Positions 51,621 through 60,982 of a stretch of 64,000 nucleotides of DNA are shown here, in pieces. This DNA is from Bacillota bacterium. Its GTDB lineage: Bacteria > Bacillota > UBA4882 > UBA8346. The notes beneath the pieces are model-generated. The model was not told where the DNA came from, did not search any database, and was given only the letters and a program-made list of their open reading frames with translations. A program made the translations under genes and the position numbers. Location of the stretch: assembly GCA_023417475.1 (NCBI GenBank), contig JAEZFP010000067.1, positions 179,049 through 243,048 of the forward strand, given 5' to 3'. Every line of letters starts with the position of its first letter. Position 1 is the stretch's first letter.

Positions 51621-52949
51621 CTACAGTGTAAGAGGATCAAATTTCTTGATGACCTTCTTTTTTAATGTTCCGGATTTGATTGCTCTCTCTAACGCGTCAT
51701 TGTAGCGTTTATTCAAGTCCCGAATGCCGTCGTCCACCGGCGTCACGCCCAAAATAATCGCGGCGTAGACATCGTACATTGATTTTCCCTCGGGCGCCAG
51801 ACCGTCGTCGTGCGGCGCGGAGGGCCAGATAGCATCGATACTGTCGTTGATTTTGAAATCCGCGGCCCCCTTCATATTGGGGTCTTTGGCGCTATCCAAA
51901 ACCGAAGGCGCCACCGAGTAACCGTAGCCTTTTTCATGATAGGGGATAAGGATCGCGTCACGATGGAACCATTCGAAAACCCGCCAGGCGGCTTTGACAT
52001 TTTTCGACTGGGAGCAGATGAAGATCCAACGGCCGGCGCGAATCCAGGATTTGCCCTTGGCGGTCGCTTCCAGGGTCGGCGCCGGCGCGGCGCCCCAGTT
52101 GATCTTGGCCGGAAACTGTTGGGCGTAGACGCCGGGTTCCCAGTTGCCGGAGATGTACATGCCGATCTTCCCTTCGGCGAATTGGCTGCGCATCGGGTCG
52201 GCATCCAAGTTCTCGATGCCCGGGAACATACTGCCGTCGCTGCGCATTTGCCGGAAGGCGTTCAAGACCGGACGCATCGGTTCAAAGCTGTATTTGCCGG
52301 TCCGGAAATCGTAAGGCCAGACGCCGCTGCGCATCGCCACCTGATCCAGGGAACGGAACAAGGCGGTGTAGGGATTTTTCATGTTTAAGGCGAAACCGTA
52401 GGCATTTTCGGCTTTACCGGCTTCGGTCAGTTTCTTGGCGTAGCTCACCATCTCGGCGACGGTTTTCGGCGGTCCGTTCAAACCGGCCTTCTTAAAGAGG
52501 TCTTTATTATAGACCAGCCGGAAATTGACACCGGAGTTGGGTAGGCTGTACAACTTCCCGTTGACCGTGTTTTCGGTGTCGACCCGTAGGAACTTGCCGT
52601 AACGTTGTTTGATGTCGGATGTCAAGTAGGAGTCCAACGGCGCCGCCATCCGCCGGTCGGCGTAGTACTTGGCGTTGTTGAATCCCGAGAAAATGTCCGG
52701 CGCTTGGCCGCTTTGGAACGCCAATTCCAAATTTTGAGAGTAATTTTCGGTCTGGACCACATAATCGACCTCAATGCCGAATTGGTTGGTCTTGTTAAAC
52801 TCCGCCACCTTTTCCTTTAAAAAGTCCATGTCGTGCCGCTGATGTGTCCACCACACAATTTTGGTTTTTTTCGGTCCGGCCCAACTGTTCGAGGAGGCCA
52901 TGACCAATGCCAGGAAACAAATGAGCAATCTCACTGAACGCTTTTTCAA
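51621..52949 (-). CDS. ABC sugar-binding protein (second locus)
   Basis: A 442-residue extracellular solute-binding protein. A TTG at 52949 preceded by AAGGGGTGAT gives a proper signal peptide (KKRSVRLLICFLALVMASSNSWA); an in-frame ATG eleven codons upstream would bury it. No lipobox Cys. Family-1 fold features: KIVWWTHQRHDMDFLKEKVAEF; FQSGQAPDIFSGFNN; YSLPNSGVNFRLVYNKDLF; GKIGMYISGNWEPG; AWRVFEWFHRDA. The substrate is unknown; the DUF2264 neighbour suggests a pectic or uronic oligosaccharide. Confidence 0.92.
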   Translation of the reverse strand: MKKRSVRLLICFLALVMASSNSWAGPKKTKIVWWTHQRHDMDFLKEKVAEFNKTNQFGIEVDYVVQTENYSQNLELAFQSGQAPDIFSGFNNAKYYADRRMAAPLDSYLTSDIKQRYGKFLRVDTENTVNGKLYSLPNSGVNFRLVYNKDLFKKAGLNGPPKTVAEMVSYAKKLTEAGKAENAYGFALNMKNPYTALFRSLDQVAMRSGVWPYDFRTGKYSFEPMRPVLNAFRQMRSDGSMFPGIENLDADPMRSQFAEGKIGMYISGNWEPGVYAQQFPAKINWGAAPAPTLEATAKGKSWIRAGRWIFICSQSKNVKAAWRVFEWFHRDAILIPYHEKGYGYSVAPSVLDSAKDPNMKGAADFKINDSIDAIWPSAPHDDGLAPEGKSMYDVYAAIILGVTPVDDGIRDLNKRYNDALERAIKSGTLKKKVIKKFDPLTL

Positions 52950-52981
52950 GGAATCACCCCTTTTTTGAATTCTGTAACCCA

Positions 52982-53010
52982 ATTATAAGATGGACTTTAC
53001 TCGTTGGTAA
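52982..53010 (-). promoter_or_regulatory. Promoter of the second sugar-importer operon
   Basis: On the minus strand TTACCA (53005-53010), 17 bp, TATAAT (52982-52987). The weak -35 with a perfect -10 suits an activator-dependent promoter, presumably activated by the adjacent YesN-like regulator. Confidence 0.65.
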
Positions 53011-53087
53011 TGAGGCGCTCTTATGAAAATAGGGGGAATTTTTTACGGTTTTACGCGTCACTCCCTCGCAAAGTGCCATCAAACAAG

Positions 53088-53113
53088 CCGTCGCGCCCTG
53101 GCGGACGCGACGG
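53088..53113 (-). terminator. Hairpin overlapping the end of the YesN-like gene region
   Basis: CCGTCGCG / CGCGACGG arms with a 10-base loop, immediately beyond the stop codon; minus-strand tail is only moderately T-rich (GCTTGTTTG). Confidence 0.55.
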
Positions 53114-53116
53114 TTC

Positions 53117-54730
53117 CTATGCTTTACGGTATTTCGCCGGATTGACGCCGACATGTTTTCGAAACAATTCGCTAAAATAGCGGGGGTCGGAATATCCCAC
53201 CCGGTCGGCAACCTCATAAACCCGCAGCTCCCCTTGGGCCAATAACTGTTTGGCCTTTTCGATCCGGCGTTGGATCAGGTAATCCTGGAACGAACTGTCG
53301 CAGTACTTTTTGAACAACGCCGAAAAATAGGTGGGACTTAAACACATATGGTCGGCGACGGAATTCAGGGAGATCGCCTCGGTGAGATGCGTTTCGATAT
53401 ATTCCTTGGCCCGCTCCATTTTGGAGTGGGTTTTCAGCGATTTCTCCATGCCCTGCGCCGCAAAGATCTGCGCGATCAGCTCCCTGATCCATTGTTGCAA
53501 CTCCTCGAGCGTATCAAATCCCGTCGTCGTGTTCAACACGTCGTTCGGATCGGGCAACGTTTGCTCCAAATTTAACTCCATCAGCAGCCGGGAGAGGGAG
53601 AAGACCAACCCCTGCAGACTTTTCCGCACCAGTCTGGGATAGATCGCGCCATACCGTTCCAGGTCGGTGAAAAAGGCCGCCAAATGCCGCTCGGCCTCGT
53701 CGGTCGCGCCAATTTTGACGGCGCTGAACAAATCCTTTTCGATGGCAATCGGGTAATAAAAGTTCAACCGGGCGCCACAGGGCGAGATGTCGTCAATATG
53801 GATCAGTTGCTGCGGACCCAAGGCAAACTTGTGGGTTAACGCTTCCAACGCCTCTTGGTAAGCCTGGGACAACCGGGCGAGCGCCGGACAATACCGGCCG
53901 ATTCCCAGCGAAACCGTCCGGTTCAACGCGACGGGCAGGGACTCTCTGAGCGTTTCGGCAATCCGCAACAAACTCTTTTTAGAATCCTCCGGCGCCATAC
54001 CCGGCGGGAGTTGCACCAGGAGGACCAACCGTTCCTTGGGATCGGCGCAAATCCAGACCGGCGCGGCGGTCTCCGGCCGGCGCGTCCAGCTTTCGGTCAA
54101 TGTTTTAAACTCCTCGAGCAACCGGTAACTGTCCGGATCCCGCACCCCGCGAAACTGATCGATTTCCATCACGATGAGTCCGAAGCCGTTGACAAGTTCC
54201 GGGTCGATCTGTAAAAAACGCAACTTCTCCACCAACAGTTCCGCGTCGGGACTCGGCCCGGTCAACAGCTGCTGGAGAAATTTCTCCCGCAACAAGGGTA
54301 AGCTTAACGCCAACTTCTCCAGCAACTCCGCTTCGGCGGCCCGTTGGGCTGTCTCCCGGTCCAGTTTGGCCACCACCCGCTGCACCGAAGCTTCCAACTC
54401 CGCAATCGGAACCGGTTTGAGCAGGTATTCCTCCGCTCCCAGTTTGACCGCTTGCTGAGCGTGGGAAAACTCGTCATAGCCGCTTAGGATGATCACTTTC
54501 AGCGCCGGTTTCGACTCTTTCAATAACGCCGTTAAACGAATCCCGTCCAGTCGCGGCATTTTGATATCGGTGATGACCAGATCGGGGTCGACGGCCGCCG
54601 CCACTTGCAACGCTTCGACGCCATCGCGGGCCCAACCGGCAATTTCCACCCCGTAATCCTCCCATTTGCCGTAACGCCGGATCCCTTGAATAATGTCATC
54701 CTTGTCGTCGACAATCAGCAACTTATACAT
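53117..54730 (-). CDS. YesN-type response regulator (receiver + AraC HTH)
   Basis: A 537-residue regulator. Receiver ~1-120 (KLLIVDDKDDI, Asp in LVITDIKMPRLDG, Lys in EYLLKPVPI), long middle region ~150-420 of the YesN type, and AraC HTH ~435-537 (AKEYIETHLTEAISLNSVADHM; LSPTYFSALFKKYCDSSFQDY; VADRVGYSDPRYFSELFRKHVG; NPAKYRKA). ATG 54730 follows GAGGAGGAT and overlaps the kinase stop by eight bases, indicating translational coupling. Expected to activate the binding-protein promoter at 52982-53010. Confidence 0.94.
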   Translation of the reverse strand: MYKLLIVDDKDDIIQGIRRYGKWEDYGVEIAGWARDGVEALQVAAAVDPDLVITDIKMPRLDGIRLTALLKESKPALKVIILSGYDEFSHAQQAVKLGAEEYLLKPVPIAELEASVQRVVAKLDRETAQRAAEAELLEKLALSLPLLREKFLQQLLTGPSPDAELLVEKLRFLQIDPELVNGFGLIVMEIDQFRGVRDPDSYRLLEEFKTLTESWTRRPETAAPVWICADPKERLVLLVQLPPGMAPEDSKKSLLRIAETLRESLPVALNRTVSLGIGRYCPALARLSQAYQEALEALTHKFALGPQQLIHIDDISPCGARLNFYYPIAIEKDLFSAVKIGATDEAERHLAAFFTDLERYGAIYPRLVRKSLQGLVFSLSRLLMELNLEQTLPDPNDVLNTTTGFDTLEELQQWIRELIAQIFAAQGMEKSLKTHSKMERAKEYIETHLTEAISLNSVADHMCLSPTYFSALFKKYCDSSFQDYLIQRRIEKAKQLLAQGELRVYEVADRVGYSDPRYFSELFRKHVGVNPAKYRKA

Positions 54731-56525
54731 GGACATCCTCCTCTAGCAACGGAATCCGGATCCGGACCGTCGTCTCCCGGTACGCCTCGCTGGACAACTC
54801 CAGCCGGTATTCGTCGCCCCAGCGTAATTGCAACCGTTGATGAATATTGGATAAAGCGTAACCCCCTTTTTCGCCGCCCGGCACGCGGGTTAAGTATTGT
54901 TCCAGCGCTTGCACGTCGAATCCTTTGCCGTTGTCGGTGATCTCAAAACAGATCCGCCCGTCGCTCTGCCATACCTTGATACGGATCATCCCGCCGCAAC
55001 CCATCTCGCTGAAACCGTGCAACAAAGCGTTCTCCGCCAGCGGCTGCAAGATAAATTTTTGGGTTTTGTACGCCCCAATCCCCGGCTCCACCTCGATTTG
55101 ATAATCAAATTTCCCTTCGTAAATACTCTTTTGCAGACTGAGGTAATTGGCGACATGTTGGATCTCTTGATCGATCGCCACCTCTTCCTTCCCTTTGTTC
55201 AATCCCAACCGGAAAATTTGGGCCAAGGCAATCACCATCTCCGCCACTTGGTCGTTGCCCCCGGCGAGCGCCTTCCAATAAATCGAATCCAACGCATTGT
55301 AGAGGAAATGCGGATTGATCTGCGATTGCAAGGCGTTCAACTCGGCGATCTGTTTCAGCTTTTGTTCCTGACGGTATTTGTCGTGTTCTTCGTTGAGCCG
55401 GACGATCAGCGAATTGATCTCCTCGACCATCGAGTTGAAATGTTTGGCCAATTCGCCGATTTCGTCATCGTATTTCGGTTCAAACCGCGCTTCAAAATCG
55501 CGGTTCTGAATCCGTTTCATCACATTTTGCAACTTATACAACGGTTTGGTGATCGTCTTGGTCACGATGATCGAAAGCAGGATCGCCAGGCCGGCGCACC
55601 CGATCCCCACCAGGATGGTGAGCCAGGTGATATTTTCAATGTCCAGCAACAGTTGGCGTTCGGGGGTGATCGTCACGATCTGCCAGCCGTTCACCGGCAA
55701 AGACGCGTAATTGACCAAGACCTTGCGACCGTTGATCCGGTAGCGAAAATAATTGCTATCCTGTTGATGCAGGTTAGCCGCAAATTGCTTGTCGCGAAAG
55801 ACCCGGCGATAACCGCTGTCGTAACTATGGGTCACCATCCGGCCGGAGCGGTCCAACAGATAGGTTTCGGCCGCAAATTGGTTGCGGATTTCCGAGAGAT
55901 ACTCAATCAACTGGTCCTCTTTCAAATGAACGATCACAAACGCCTTTTCGGGCGAGACGTCTTGAATGCCGGTGGTCAACGCCACCGGGATCAACCCGCG
56001 CTTCGGCAGCCACTTCACTTCGGAATTAAGGCCCCACTCAATCACTTTATGTTGGCGGATCGCCCGGAAAAGCCGCGATTCGAGCAGCTTCTCCCGGTTC
56101 AGCGCCGGCTCGGTGGTATCGTAAAAGATGACTTTCGGGGTATAGACATAAATCGAATCAATCAGCCGGTCGCTGATACGGGCTTGGGATAACGCCCGTT
56201 GCATCCGGGAAAACTCCCCCGCGACATTGGCCTGGCTATCGGTGGCGATGGCGATGATTGCGTTGCGAAAGCTTTCGGTAGTGAAGAGGTTATGCAAATT
56301 GTTCAGCGTATTCAGCAGTTTCTCATTGATATATTTCTGCGATTGCCGAATGGTTTCGTTGGTGTGTTTGTAGGCGTTGAATTCAATCGTCCGAGTGGCG
56401 ACGATATTGGCGAAAAAGCCCAACACGCCGGTGGAGAAGAGGATACAGACGATGGTTAAGGCGATAATTTTATGTAACAACTTGAGGCGGTTCAATTTGG
56501 ACTGCAAAAAGTGAATCCCCGTCAT
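54723..56525 (-). CDS. YesM/LytS-type sensor histidine kinase
   Basis: A 600-residue membrane kinase. TM1 ~20-42 (LLHKIIALTIVCILFSTGVLGFF region), a large extracytoplasmic dCache-like sensor ~45-290, TM2 ~292-314 (LTILVGIGCAGLAILLSIIV), HAMP ~314-366 and the His_kinase domain with QINPHFLYNALDSIYW, followed by the ATPase (FILQPLAENALLHGF; ITDNGKGFD; GYALSNIHQRLQLRWG). ATG 56525 has GGAGGGAG upstream; the frame open to 56606 is rejected because it passes through a hairpin leader. YesM kinases typically sense extracellular oligosaccharides or the loaded binding protein, which fits its position at the head of this locus. Confidence 0.94.
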   Translation of the reverse strand: MTGIHFLQSKLNRLKLLHKIIALTIVCILFSTGVLGFFANIVATRTIEFNAYKHTNETIRQSQKYINEKLLNTLNNLHNLFTTESFRNAIIAIATDSQANVAGEFSRMQRALSQARISDRLIDSIYVYTPKVIFYDTTEPALNREKLLESRLFRAIRQHKVIEWGLNSEVKWLPKRGLIPVALTTGIQDVSPEKAFVIVHLKEDQLIEYLSEIRNQFAAETYLLDRSGRMVTHSYDSGYRRVFRDKQFAANLHQQDSNYFRYRINGRKVLVNYASLPVNGWQIVTITPERQLLLDIENITWLTILVGIGCAGLAILLSIIVTKTITKPLYKLQNVMKRIQNRDFEARFEPKYDDEIGELAKHFNSMVEEINSLIVRLNEEHDKYRQEQKLKQIAELNALQSQINPHFLYNALDSIYWKALAGGNDQVAEMVIALAQIFRLGLNKGKEEVAIDQEIQHVANYLSLQKSIYEGKFDYQIEVEPGIGAYKTQKFILQPLAENALLHGFSEMGCGGMIRIKVWQSDGRICFEITDNGKGFDVQALEQYLTRVPGGEKGGYALSNIHQRLQLRWGDEYRLELSSEAYRETTVRIRIPLLEEDVHV

Positions 56526-56598
56526 TTCCTCAGCTCCCTCCGGTTGGCCGTCAGTATAAATATCGGCCGTCCATACCAATTCCCCTTCAACAAAAAAC

Positions 56599-56641
56599 GA
56601 TTCCACCCACGCGCGATGAAACAGCGCCGAGGTGGAATCGT
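56599..56641 (-). terminator. Terminator-like hairpin in the leader of the YesM gene
   Basis: Perfect 10-bp stem CGATTCCACC / GGTGGAATCG with a 23-base loop, followed on the minus strand by TTTTTT, 74 bp before the kinase start. As no minus-strand gene lies immediately upstream, it may be an attenuator or protect against read-through. Confidence 0.7.
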
Positions 56642-56826
56642 CGTTAATTGCATTTTAACCTTTTGTTACAATCTTGTCAATTGACGGTTTGGCGGGATGC
56701 GCCACCTTGTTTAAGGCAGGATTGGCGAGCCTTTTCCCGCCATCAATTCCCTCACGGTTTACCGGTCCCCGTTGTGGGTGCGCCTACAGTTTCACAATAA
56801 ACTAACCGATATTTGGGGTAGCGCCG

Positions 56827-56846
56827 ACGTGAGTGATCGCTCACGT
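56827..56846. promoter_or_regulatory. 20-bp near-perfect palindrome upstream of DUF2225 gene
   Basis: ACGTGAGTGATCGCTCACGT is palindromic except at one symmetrical position pair, 48 bp before the start codon. It could be an operator; the binding protein is unknown. Confidence 0.4.
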
Positions 56847-56893
56847 TGGCGAAAGGTCGAAGTGTACGGCCGAAGGAATCACGAGAGGATACC

Positions 56894-57574
56894 ATGGATA
56901 AAACGAAGATATATGATTCAGTCACGACTTGTCCGGTCTGTGAACAAAAATTTCCCGGGACTAAAGTGCGGGTGGGCTCGCACCGGGTCGCCAGCCAAGC
57001 TACGGATTTTGCCATTCAATACGAAGGGGTCAACCCGATTCTTTATGAAATATTTGTCTGTCCCCATTGCGGTTATGCGGCGTTTCAAAACAACTTCGAC
57101 TATGTCAAGCCCAAGGACAAAAAGCTGTTCGCCGCGGCGCTGGCTCCGCATTGGCGACCCAAAAGTTACAACGGGGAACGGACTTTGGACAGCGCTTTGG
57201 ACACATTCAAACTGGCCTTGTACTGCCTGCAACTGCGCAAAGCCAAAAACAGCGAGATCGCCAAGACTTGCCTGCGGATCGCTTGGATTTACCGCTGGAA
57301 AGACGACCCGCGCGAAGTCGATTTTCTCAAATTCGCGCTTGATTGTTACACCGAGGCCTTCCAAACCGAAGAGTTTCCCCTGGAAAAACTGGATGAGCCG
57401 CATTGCATCTATCTAATCGCCGAGTTGCACCGGAAACTGGGCGATATCGAGGAGGCGACCCGCTGGTTCGGCAGGTTTTTCAACAACCCCGCCGCCCGCG
57501 CCAACCGCTCGTTGATGGATAAGGCCCGCGACCAATATCAACTGATTAAGGATTTACGGGAAAATCAGTCATAA
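56894..57574 (+). CDS. DUF2225 family protein
   Basis: A 226-residue cytoplasmic protein. The N-terminus has two Cys pairs, TTCPVCEQKF and FVCPHCGYAAF, forming a zinc-ribbon-like module; the remainder is helical and TPR-like (AKTCLRIAWIYRWKDD; HCIYLIAELHRKLGDIEEATRWFGRFF). DUF2225 proteins are widespread in Firmicutes and of unknown function. ATG 56894 follows GAGAGGAT; a longer frame from 56846 overlaps the palindrome and is rejected. It is convergent with the YkgJ-type gene, overlapping it by six bases. Confidence 0.9.
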   Translation: MDKTKIYDSVTTCPVCEQKFPGTKVRVGSHRVASQATDFAIQYEGVNPILYEIFVCPHCGYAAFQNNFDYVKPKDKKLFAAALAPHWRPKSYNGERTLDSALDTFKLALYCLQLRKAKNSEIAKTCLRIAWIYRWKDDPREVDFLKFALDCYTEAFQTEEFPLEKLDEPHCIYLIAELHRKLGDIEEATRWFGRFFNNPAARANRSLMDKARDQYQLIKDLRENQS

Positions 57575-58264
57575 CCGGGGCGATTTCCCCGCCGCTTCGA
57601 ACCGCTCCAACTCTTCCAAGACGCGGCGCGCCATCTCCGCCGGAGCAAGCTCCGCCATCCCGCAATCCGCTTGACCATAGGTCAGAAAGACCGGATAGAC
57701 TTTGATCGCCATGATCGCCAATTGAGTCTCATTGCCGGGGATGGTTCCCATCGGAAAAGCAGTCGCCTGTTCGGTTAAGAAGCCGGCCGCGACTTGGACC
57801 GCCCGCTGTTCGGCCCGGTCATCCGGGGTGGGATAGCTAAAACGCCATCGCCCCGCTTGCCGGGTGATCAACGCTTTGCTGGCGTCGCCGGCGCTCATTC
57901 CGGTCGCGGCAAAAATCCGGCAGTCGTAATTCCGACAGGTCTGCGGACGGTGCCGATAAATCGAACACTGGTTGTCGGCCAGCATTGGGCAACAACCGCT
58001 CTGATCGTAACCCATGACAACGTTGCCCTGGGGTTGAAACGGGGCCGCGAACAACAGTCCCTTGGGGATGTGGGCCAACGTATCTTGCTCCGCGGGGCGG
58101 ATATGGATGAAATACGAGGACCGACAGCAAACGTTGCAAGCGCCACAAGGCACCTCGGCGCCGCTGTCTTGCCGCAAGACGTTTCGCAACTGACGAAGCC
58201 AGACCGAAAACGCTCCGGCGGGCAGCTCCGCCGGTTCTAAGGTTTTTGGATTGTGATTGTCCAT
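57569..58264 (-). CDS. YkgJ-type CxxCxxxCC cluster protein
   Basis: A 231-residue protein of the YkgJ/Fe-S-or-zinc oxidoreductase-like family (PF03692). Conserved cysteines: CGACNVCCR (~44-52), GCCPMLADNQCSIYRHRPQTCRNYDCRIF-type cluster (~92-120, outlined). The family is thought to bind Zn or Fe-S but its reaction is unknown. ATG 58264 has GAGGT upstream; the longer frame to 58399 runs over the regulator terminator. It stands alone on its strand. Confidence 0.87.
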   Translation of the reverse strand: MDNHNPKTLEPAELPAGAFSVWLRQLRNVLRQDSGAEVPCGACNVCCRSSYFIHIRPAEQDTLAHIPKGLLFAAPFQPQGNVVMGYDQSGCCPMLADNQCSIYRHRPQTCRNYDCRIFAATGMSAGDASKALITRQAGRWRFSYPTPDDRAEQRAVQVAAGFLTEQATAFPMGTIPGNETQLAIMAIKVYPVFLTYGQADCGMAELAPAEMARRVLEELERFEAAGKSPRL

Positions 58265-58395
58265 CGCTGGAGACCTCAAAATTGATGATATATACATCAT
58301 ATCATAAAAACGTGCGCCATTCACGCGCAAGACATACTTCGAGGGCCGTCCCGGAAGCATTCCGGACCGGCCCCGTTTGCTTATCGCCGTGTCAT

Positions 58396-59289
58396 TCACG
58401 CGTTTTGTCTTGGTTTGACCGGCAGGTACAGATCAATTCCCCCGATATGATTAAAGCCGGTATCAAATCCGAGATGTTCCTCAAGCCATTGATGGCCGCC
58501 GTAAACGTACTTGCTGTCCCGCAGCCACTGTTGAAACCGTTGCCAGGTCTCCATAATCCCCATTCCCATATCGCCGGTTTCTTCCCGTCCGACCCCGGTC
58601 ACCGCATACAACCCACCTTCAAGGACCTTGGTTTTCACTTTACAATCATCAACCAGATACTCTTCCCCGATGGTTACGCAGACTTCATAGCCGTACTCGG
58701 TTTGATCCGGCCGCGTCGGACTGGGGTTGTTGTAACCGAAGATCCGCAATCCTTGCTGACTGGGATTCAAACCGGAACGGTTCAGCCAATCCCGCATGAC
58801 CGCAAAGGCATTGTCCTCCGGGGACTGGCCAACGTAACAATAATAAGCCACCCGGAGCGGTTCCAGTTGTTTTAAGACTTTAATATCCGGGTATTTTTCG
58901 AGTAACGCCTGATCCTGAATATCAAAATATTTATCCATCAAATTCACCCTTTCAAAATGATAACTTCCGTTGTTTCTCCGGAATTCGCTCGGCAGCGATC
59001 CGGTAATTCGTTTAAAAGCTCTCGAAAAAGCGTCGCCGCTGTCGAAGCCGTATTTGACGGCGACCGCAATTATCGATATGTCCTTAGCACCCATTTCTGT
59101 GGCCGCCAAACTCATTCTGCGCCGCCGGACGTACTCTTTGACCGGATGCCCGACCAACGCGAAGAAGATCCGGTAGAAGTTGGACAATGACATATAGGCC
59201 GCTTGCGCGGCGACAGTCAACTGCAAATCGCCATCCAGATTTTGCTCAAGGTAATCAAGCGAACGCTGGATCCGTTCGTAATAATTCAT
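58396..59289 (-). CDS. AraC-family regulator with GyrI-like effector domain
   Basis: A 297-residue regulator with the order reversed from sugar-type AraC proteins: N-terminal double HTH (~5-105: LTVAAQAAYMSLSNFYRIFF; ISIIAVAVKYGFDSGDAFSRAF) and C-terminal GyrI/BmrR-like ligand-binding domain (~140-295: VLKQLEPLRVAYYCYVGQS; YGYEVCVTIGEEYL; GGLYAVTGVG; TWQRFQQWLRDS; HLGFDTGFNHIGGIDLYLPVK). Proteins of this kind (Rob/SoxS-like, multidrug sensors) bind hydrophobic cations or xenobiotics. No efflux gene is adjacent. The methyltransferase lies upstream on the same strand after a possible terminator. Confidence 0.92.
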   Translation of the reverse strand: MNYYERIQRSLDYLEQNLDGDLQLTVAAQAAYMSLSNFYRIFFALVGHPVKEYVRRRRMSLAATEMGAKDISIIAVAVKYGFDSGDAFSRAFKRITGSLPSEFRRNNGSYHFERVNLMDKYFDIQDQALLEKYPDIKVLKQLEPLRVAYYCYVGQSPEDNAFAVMRDWLNRSGLNPSQQGLRIFGYNNPSPTRPDQTEYGYEVCVTIGEEYLVDDCKVKTKVLEGGLYAVTGVGREETGDMGMGIMETWQRFQQWLRDSKYVYGGHQWLEEHLGFDTGFNHIGGIDLYLPVKPRQNA

Positions 59290-59400
59290 CAGGAGCGCCC
59301 CTTGCCGCGGTGATGAGTCTAGGATACCATATTCAAAACCGCACCGCCCGACTTTTCTTCCAAAAAAAAATTAGCTAGACCACTCCCCAAGCCACCCAAC

Positions 59401-59432
59401 CAAAAAACCGCCAAACCAGTTGGACGGTCTCT
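59401..59432 (-). terminator. Terminator after the methyltransferase
   Basis: Imperfect hairpin CCGTCCAA...TTTGGCGG followed on the minus strand by TTTTTT, just beyond the gene's stop codon. Confidence 0.55.
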
Positions 59433-59439
59433 GCCACAC

Positions 59440-60175
59440 TTAACGCTTCCGCACCGCGATCAGCAACATCATCGGCCGGCGTAGTTCATCCCGCATTCCC
59501 GGTTCGTCCATGAGATACTCGGCCGGTTGCGGTTCGACCAGTTCAACGATTTCAAAACCGCTTTGGATCAGCGTATTAAGGTACGTTGTCAGGGTCTTAT
59601 GATATTTCATCACCGTTTCCCCAAGAAAAACCGTTTGTGATTCCCTCGTCGAAGTAACGGTCGACCGGCCAATGCAGATGGTTCCCCTGAGAGTCATCAT
59701 GCCATTGCTGTTCGCCTTGGGCAGTGAAAACAGGATGTTCAACCGAGAAGACAAAATCCCCACCCCGGACGAGACAGCGGTTGATCTTGGCGCAAACCGC
59801 CGCAAAGGACTCGATATAATGAAACGCCAGCGAACTCAGGACCACATCAAACGTCACCTCCGGGAAATCAATCGCTTCGATCGGCAGCCGCAGATAGGTA
59901 ATCAACGGCGAGTCGGTTTTGGCTTTTGCCTCCTGCAGCATTTTCTCAGACAGATCGACGCCCACCACTGATTTTGCGCCCTGCGCCACGGCATAGCGGC
60001 AGTGCCAACCGAAGCCGCAACCCAAATCCAAAACCCGCTTGTTTTCAAAGTCAGGCAACATCCGTTGCAATTCCGGCCATTCCCCGGCGGCCTGCAACCC
60101 CCGGACCGAACGCGGCATTTGTTTATATTGATTGAAAAACTGAACCTTATCGTATTGATTGTTAAAATTCCTCAT
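59440..60175 (-). pseudogene. SAM-dependent methyltransferase, frameshifted
   Basis: A class-I methyltransferase (~244 residues if repaired). From ATG 60175 (GGGGTGAAG upstream) frame 1 encodes the SAM site VLDLGCGFGWHCRY and VGVDLSEKML, then VVLSSLAFHYIESF and VFSVEHPVF, and runs to PVDRYFDEG before leaving the family and stopping at 59597. The expected C-terminus (TVFLGETVMKYHKTLTTYLN ... PGMRDELRRPMMLL) is in the next frame down to 59440. Removing one G from the GGG at 59643-59645 (CCC on the plus strand) gives a seamless YFDEESQTVFLGE. It is either a one-base insertion or a sequencing error. Confidence 0.85.
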
Positions 60176-60510
60176 CACTTCACCCCTAAGCAAAATTATA
60201 TCACAAAGACAGAACCCGCAACCCCGTCATGGTGAAATGCCAGGTTTCAAAAAAGAAACCGAAGTAATTTCGCGAATATCAATGGCGCCGTCGCATGAAT
60301 GCGACAAGCGCAAAGGGAGCCGATTAACCGTGGCGCCCAAAAGCGGCATCCCGGCTACCAAATGCAAAACCGGCTGATCGTCGGCCAATCGACCAAGATC
60401 GCTAGGGATATCAGCAATACCGATGCGTATGGATAACCCGGAAGAAATCGGGGAAAATTTTTACGAAAGAACTTTCGGGATAAACTTTTACGATAAGCAA
60501 AGGTATGCGA
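60176..60510. other. 335-bp intergenic region, nothing clear
   Basis: Between the divergent methyltransferase and membrane-protein genes. No gene or hairpin stands out; there is a near-repeat of TTTTTACGA (around 60466 and 60486) just before the plus-strand gene that might be part of its promoter. Confidence 0.5.
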
Positions 60511-60966
60511 ATGAAAGATAAAGTAATGGCCGGATTAACCGTCGGCTTATTGGCCGATAGCGTAAAGCTAATCTTTAATTACGCCTGTTTTTCCTTTGGC
60601 TTTACCAAAACGGTCTTCTGGCAGATTGCCGCGACGCGTTTTTTAAACCGTGATGATTTATTTAAACCCATCGCCTATCTAATCGGCGCGATTGTCGACC
60701 TAACCACCACCGCAGTACTCGGGGTCCTTTTCATTTTTTTACTACGATTAACCGGTCGCGCTTATCTTTGGATTAAAGGGGCCGGGTTTGGGTTGGTCGT
60801 CTGGGTCGGGTTATTTGGAACCGTTTTATCGCAAGCTACCGCAACAAAATTACCATCGGAACCGGCGACGATTCTGGTCGCCGCAATCGCGCATTTGATC
60901 TTCGGATTGTCATTAGCCCTTTTTACGAAGTTATTGGTTAAACCGGACTCCGAAACCTGGGCCTAA
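60511..60966 (+). CDS. Small integral membrane protein, unknown family
   Basis: A 151-residue protein with four hydrophobic segments (MAGLTVGLLADSVKLIFNYACF; IAYLIGAIVDLTTTAVLGVLFIF region; GFGLVVWVGLFGTVLS; TILVAAIAHLIFGLSLALF). I do not recognise the family, although the short four-helix layout is common in Firmicute YqhR-like proteins. ATG 60511 is seven bases after AAAGG; the ATG two codons upstream is too close to it. Single-gene unit ended by the terminator that holds the second mobile-element copy. Confidence 0.8.
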   Translation: MKDKVMAGLTVGLLADSVKLIFNYACFSFGFTKTVFWQIAATRFLNRDDLFKPIAYLIGAIVDLTTTAVLGVLFIFLLRLTGRAYLWIKGAGFGLVVWVGLFGTVLSQATATKLPSEPATILVAAIAHLIFGLSLALFTKLLVKPDSETWA

Positions 60967-60982
60967 CGAATCGGATCTTAAC

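Noticed and set aside
53214..53492. Alternative minus-strand frame within the YesN-like gene
   Set aside because: Overlaps the AraC HTH coding region fully; shadow frame.
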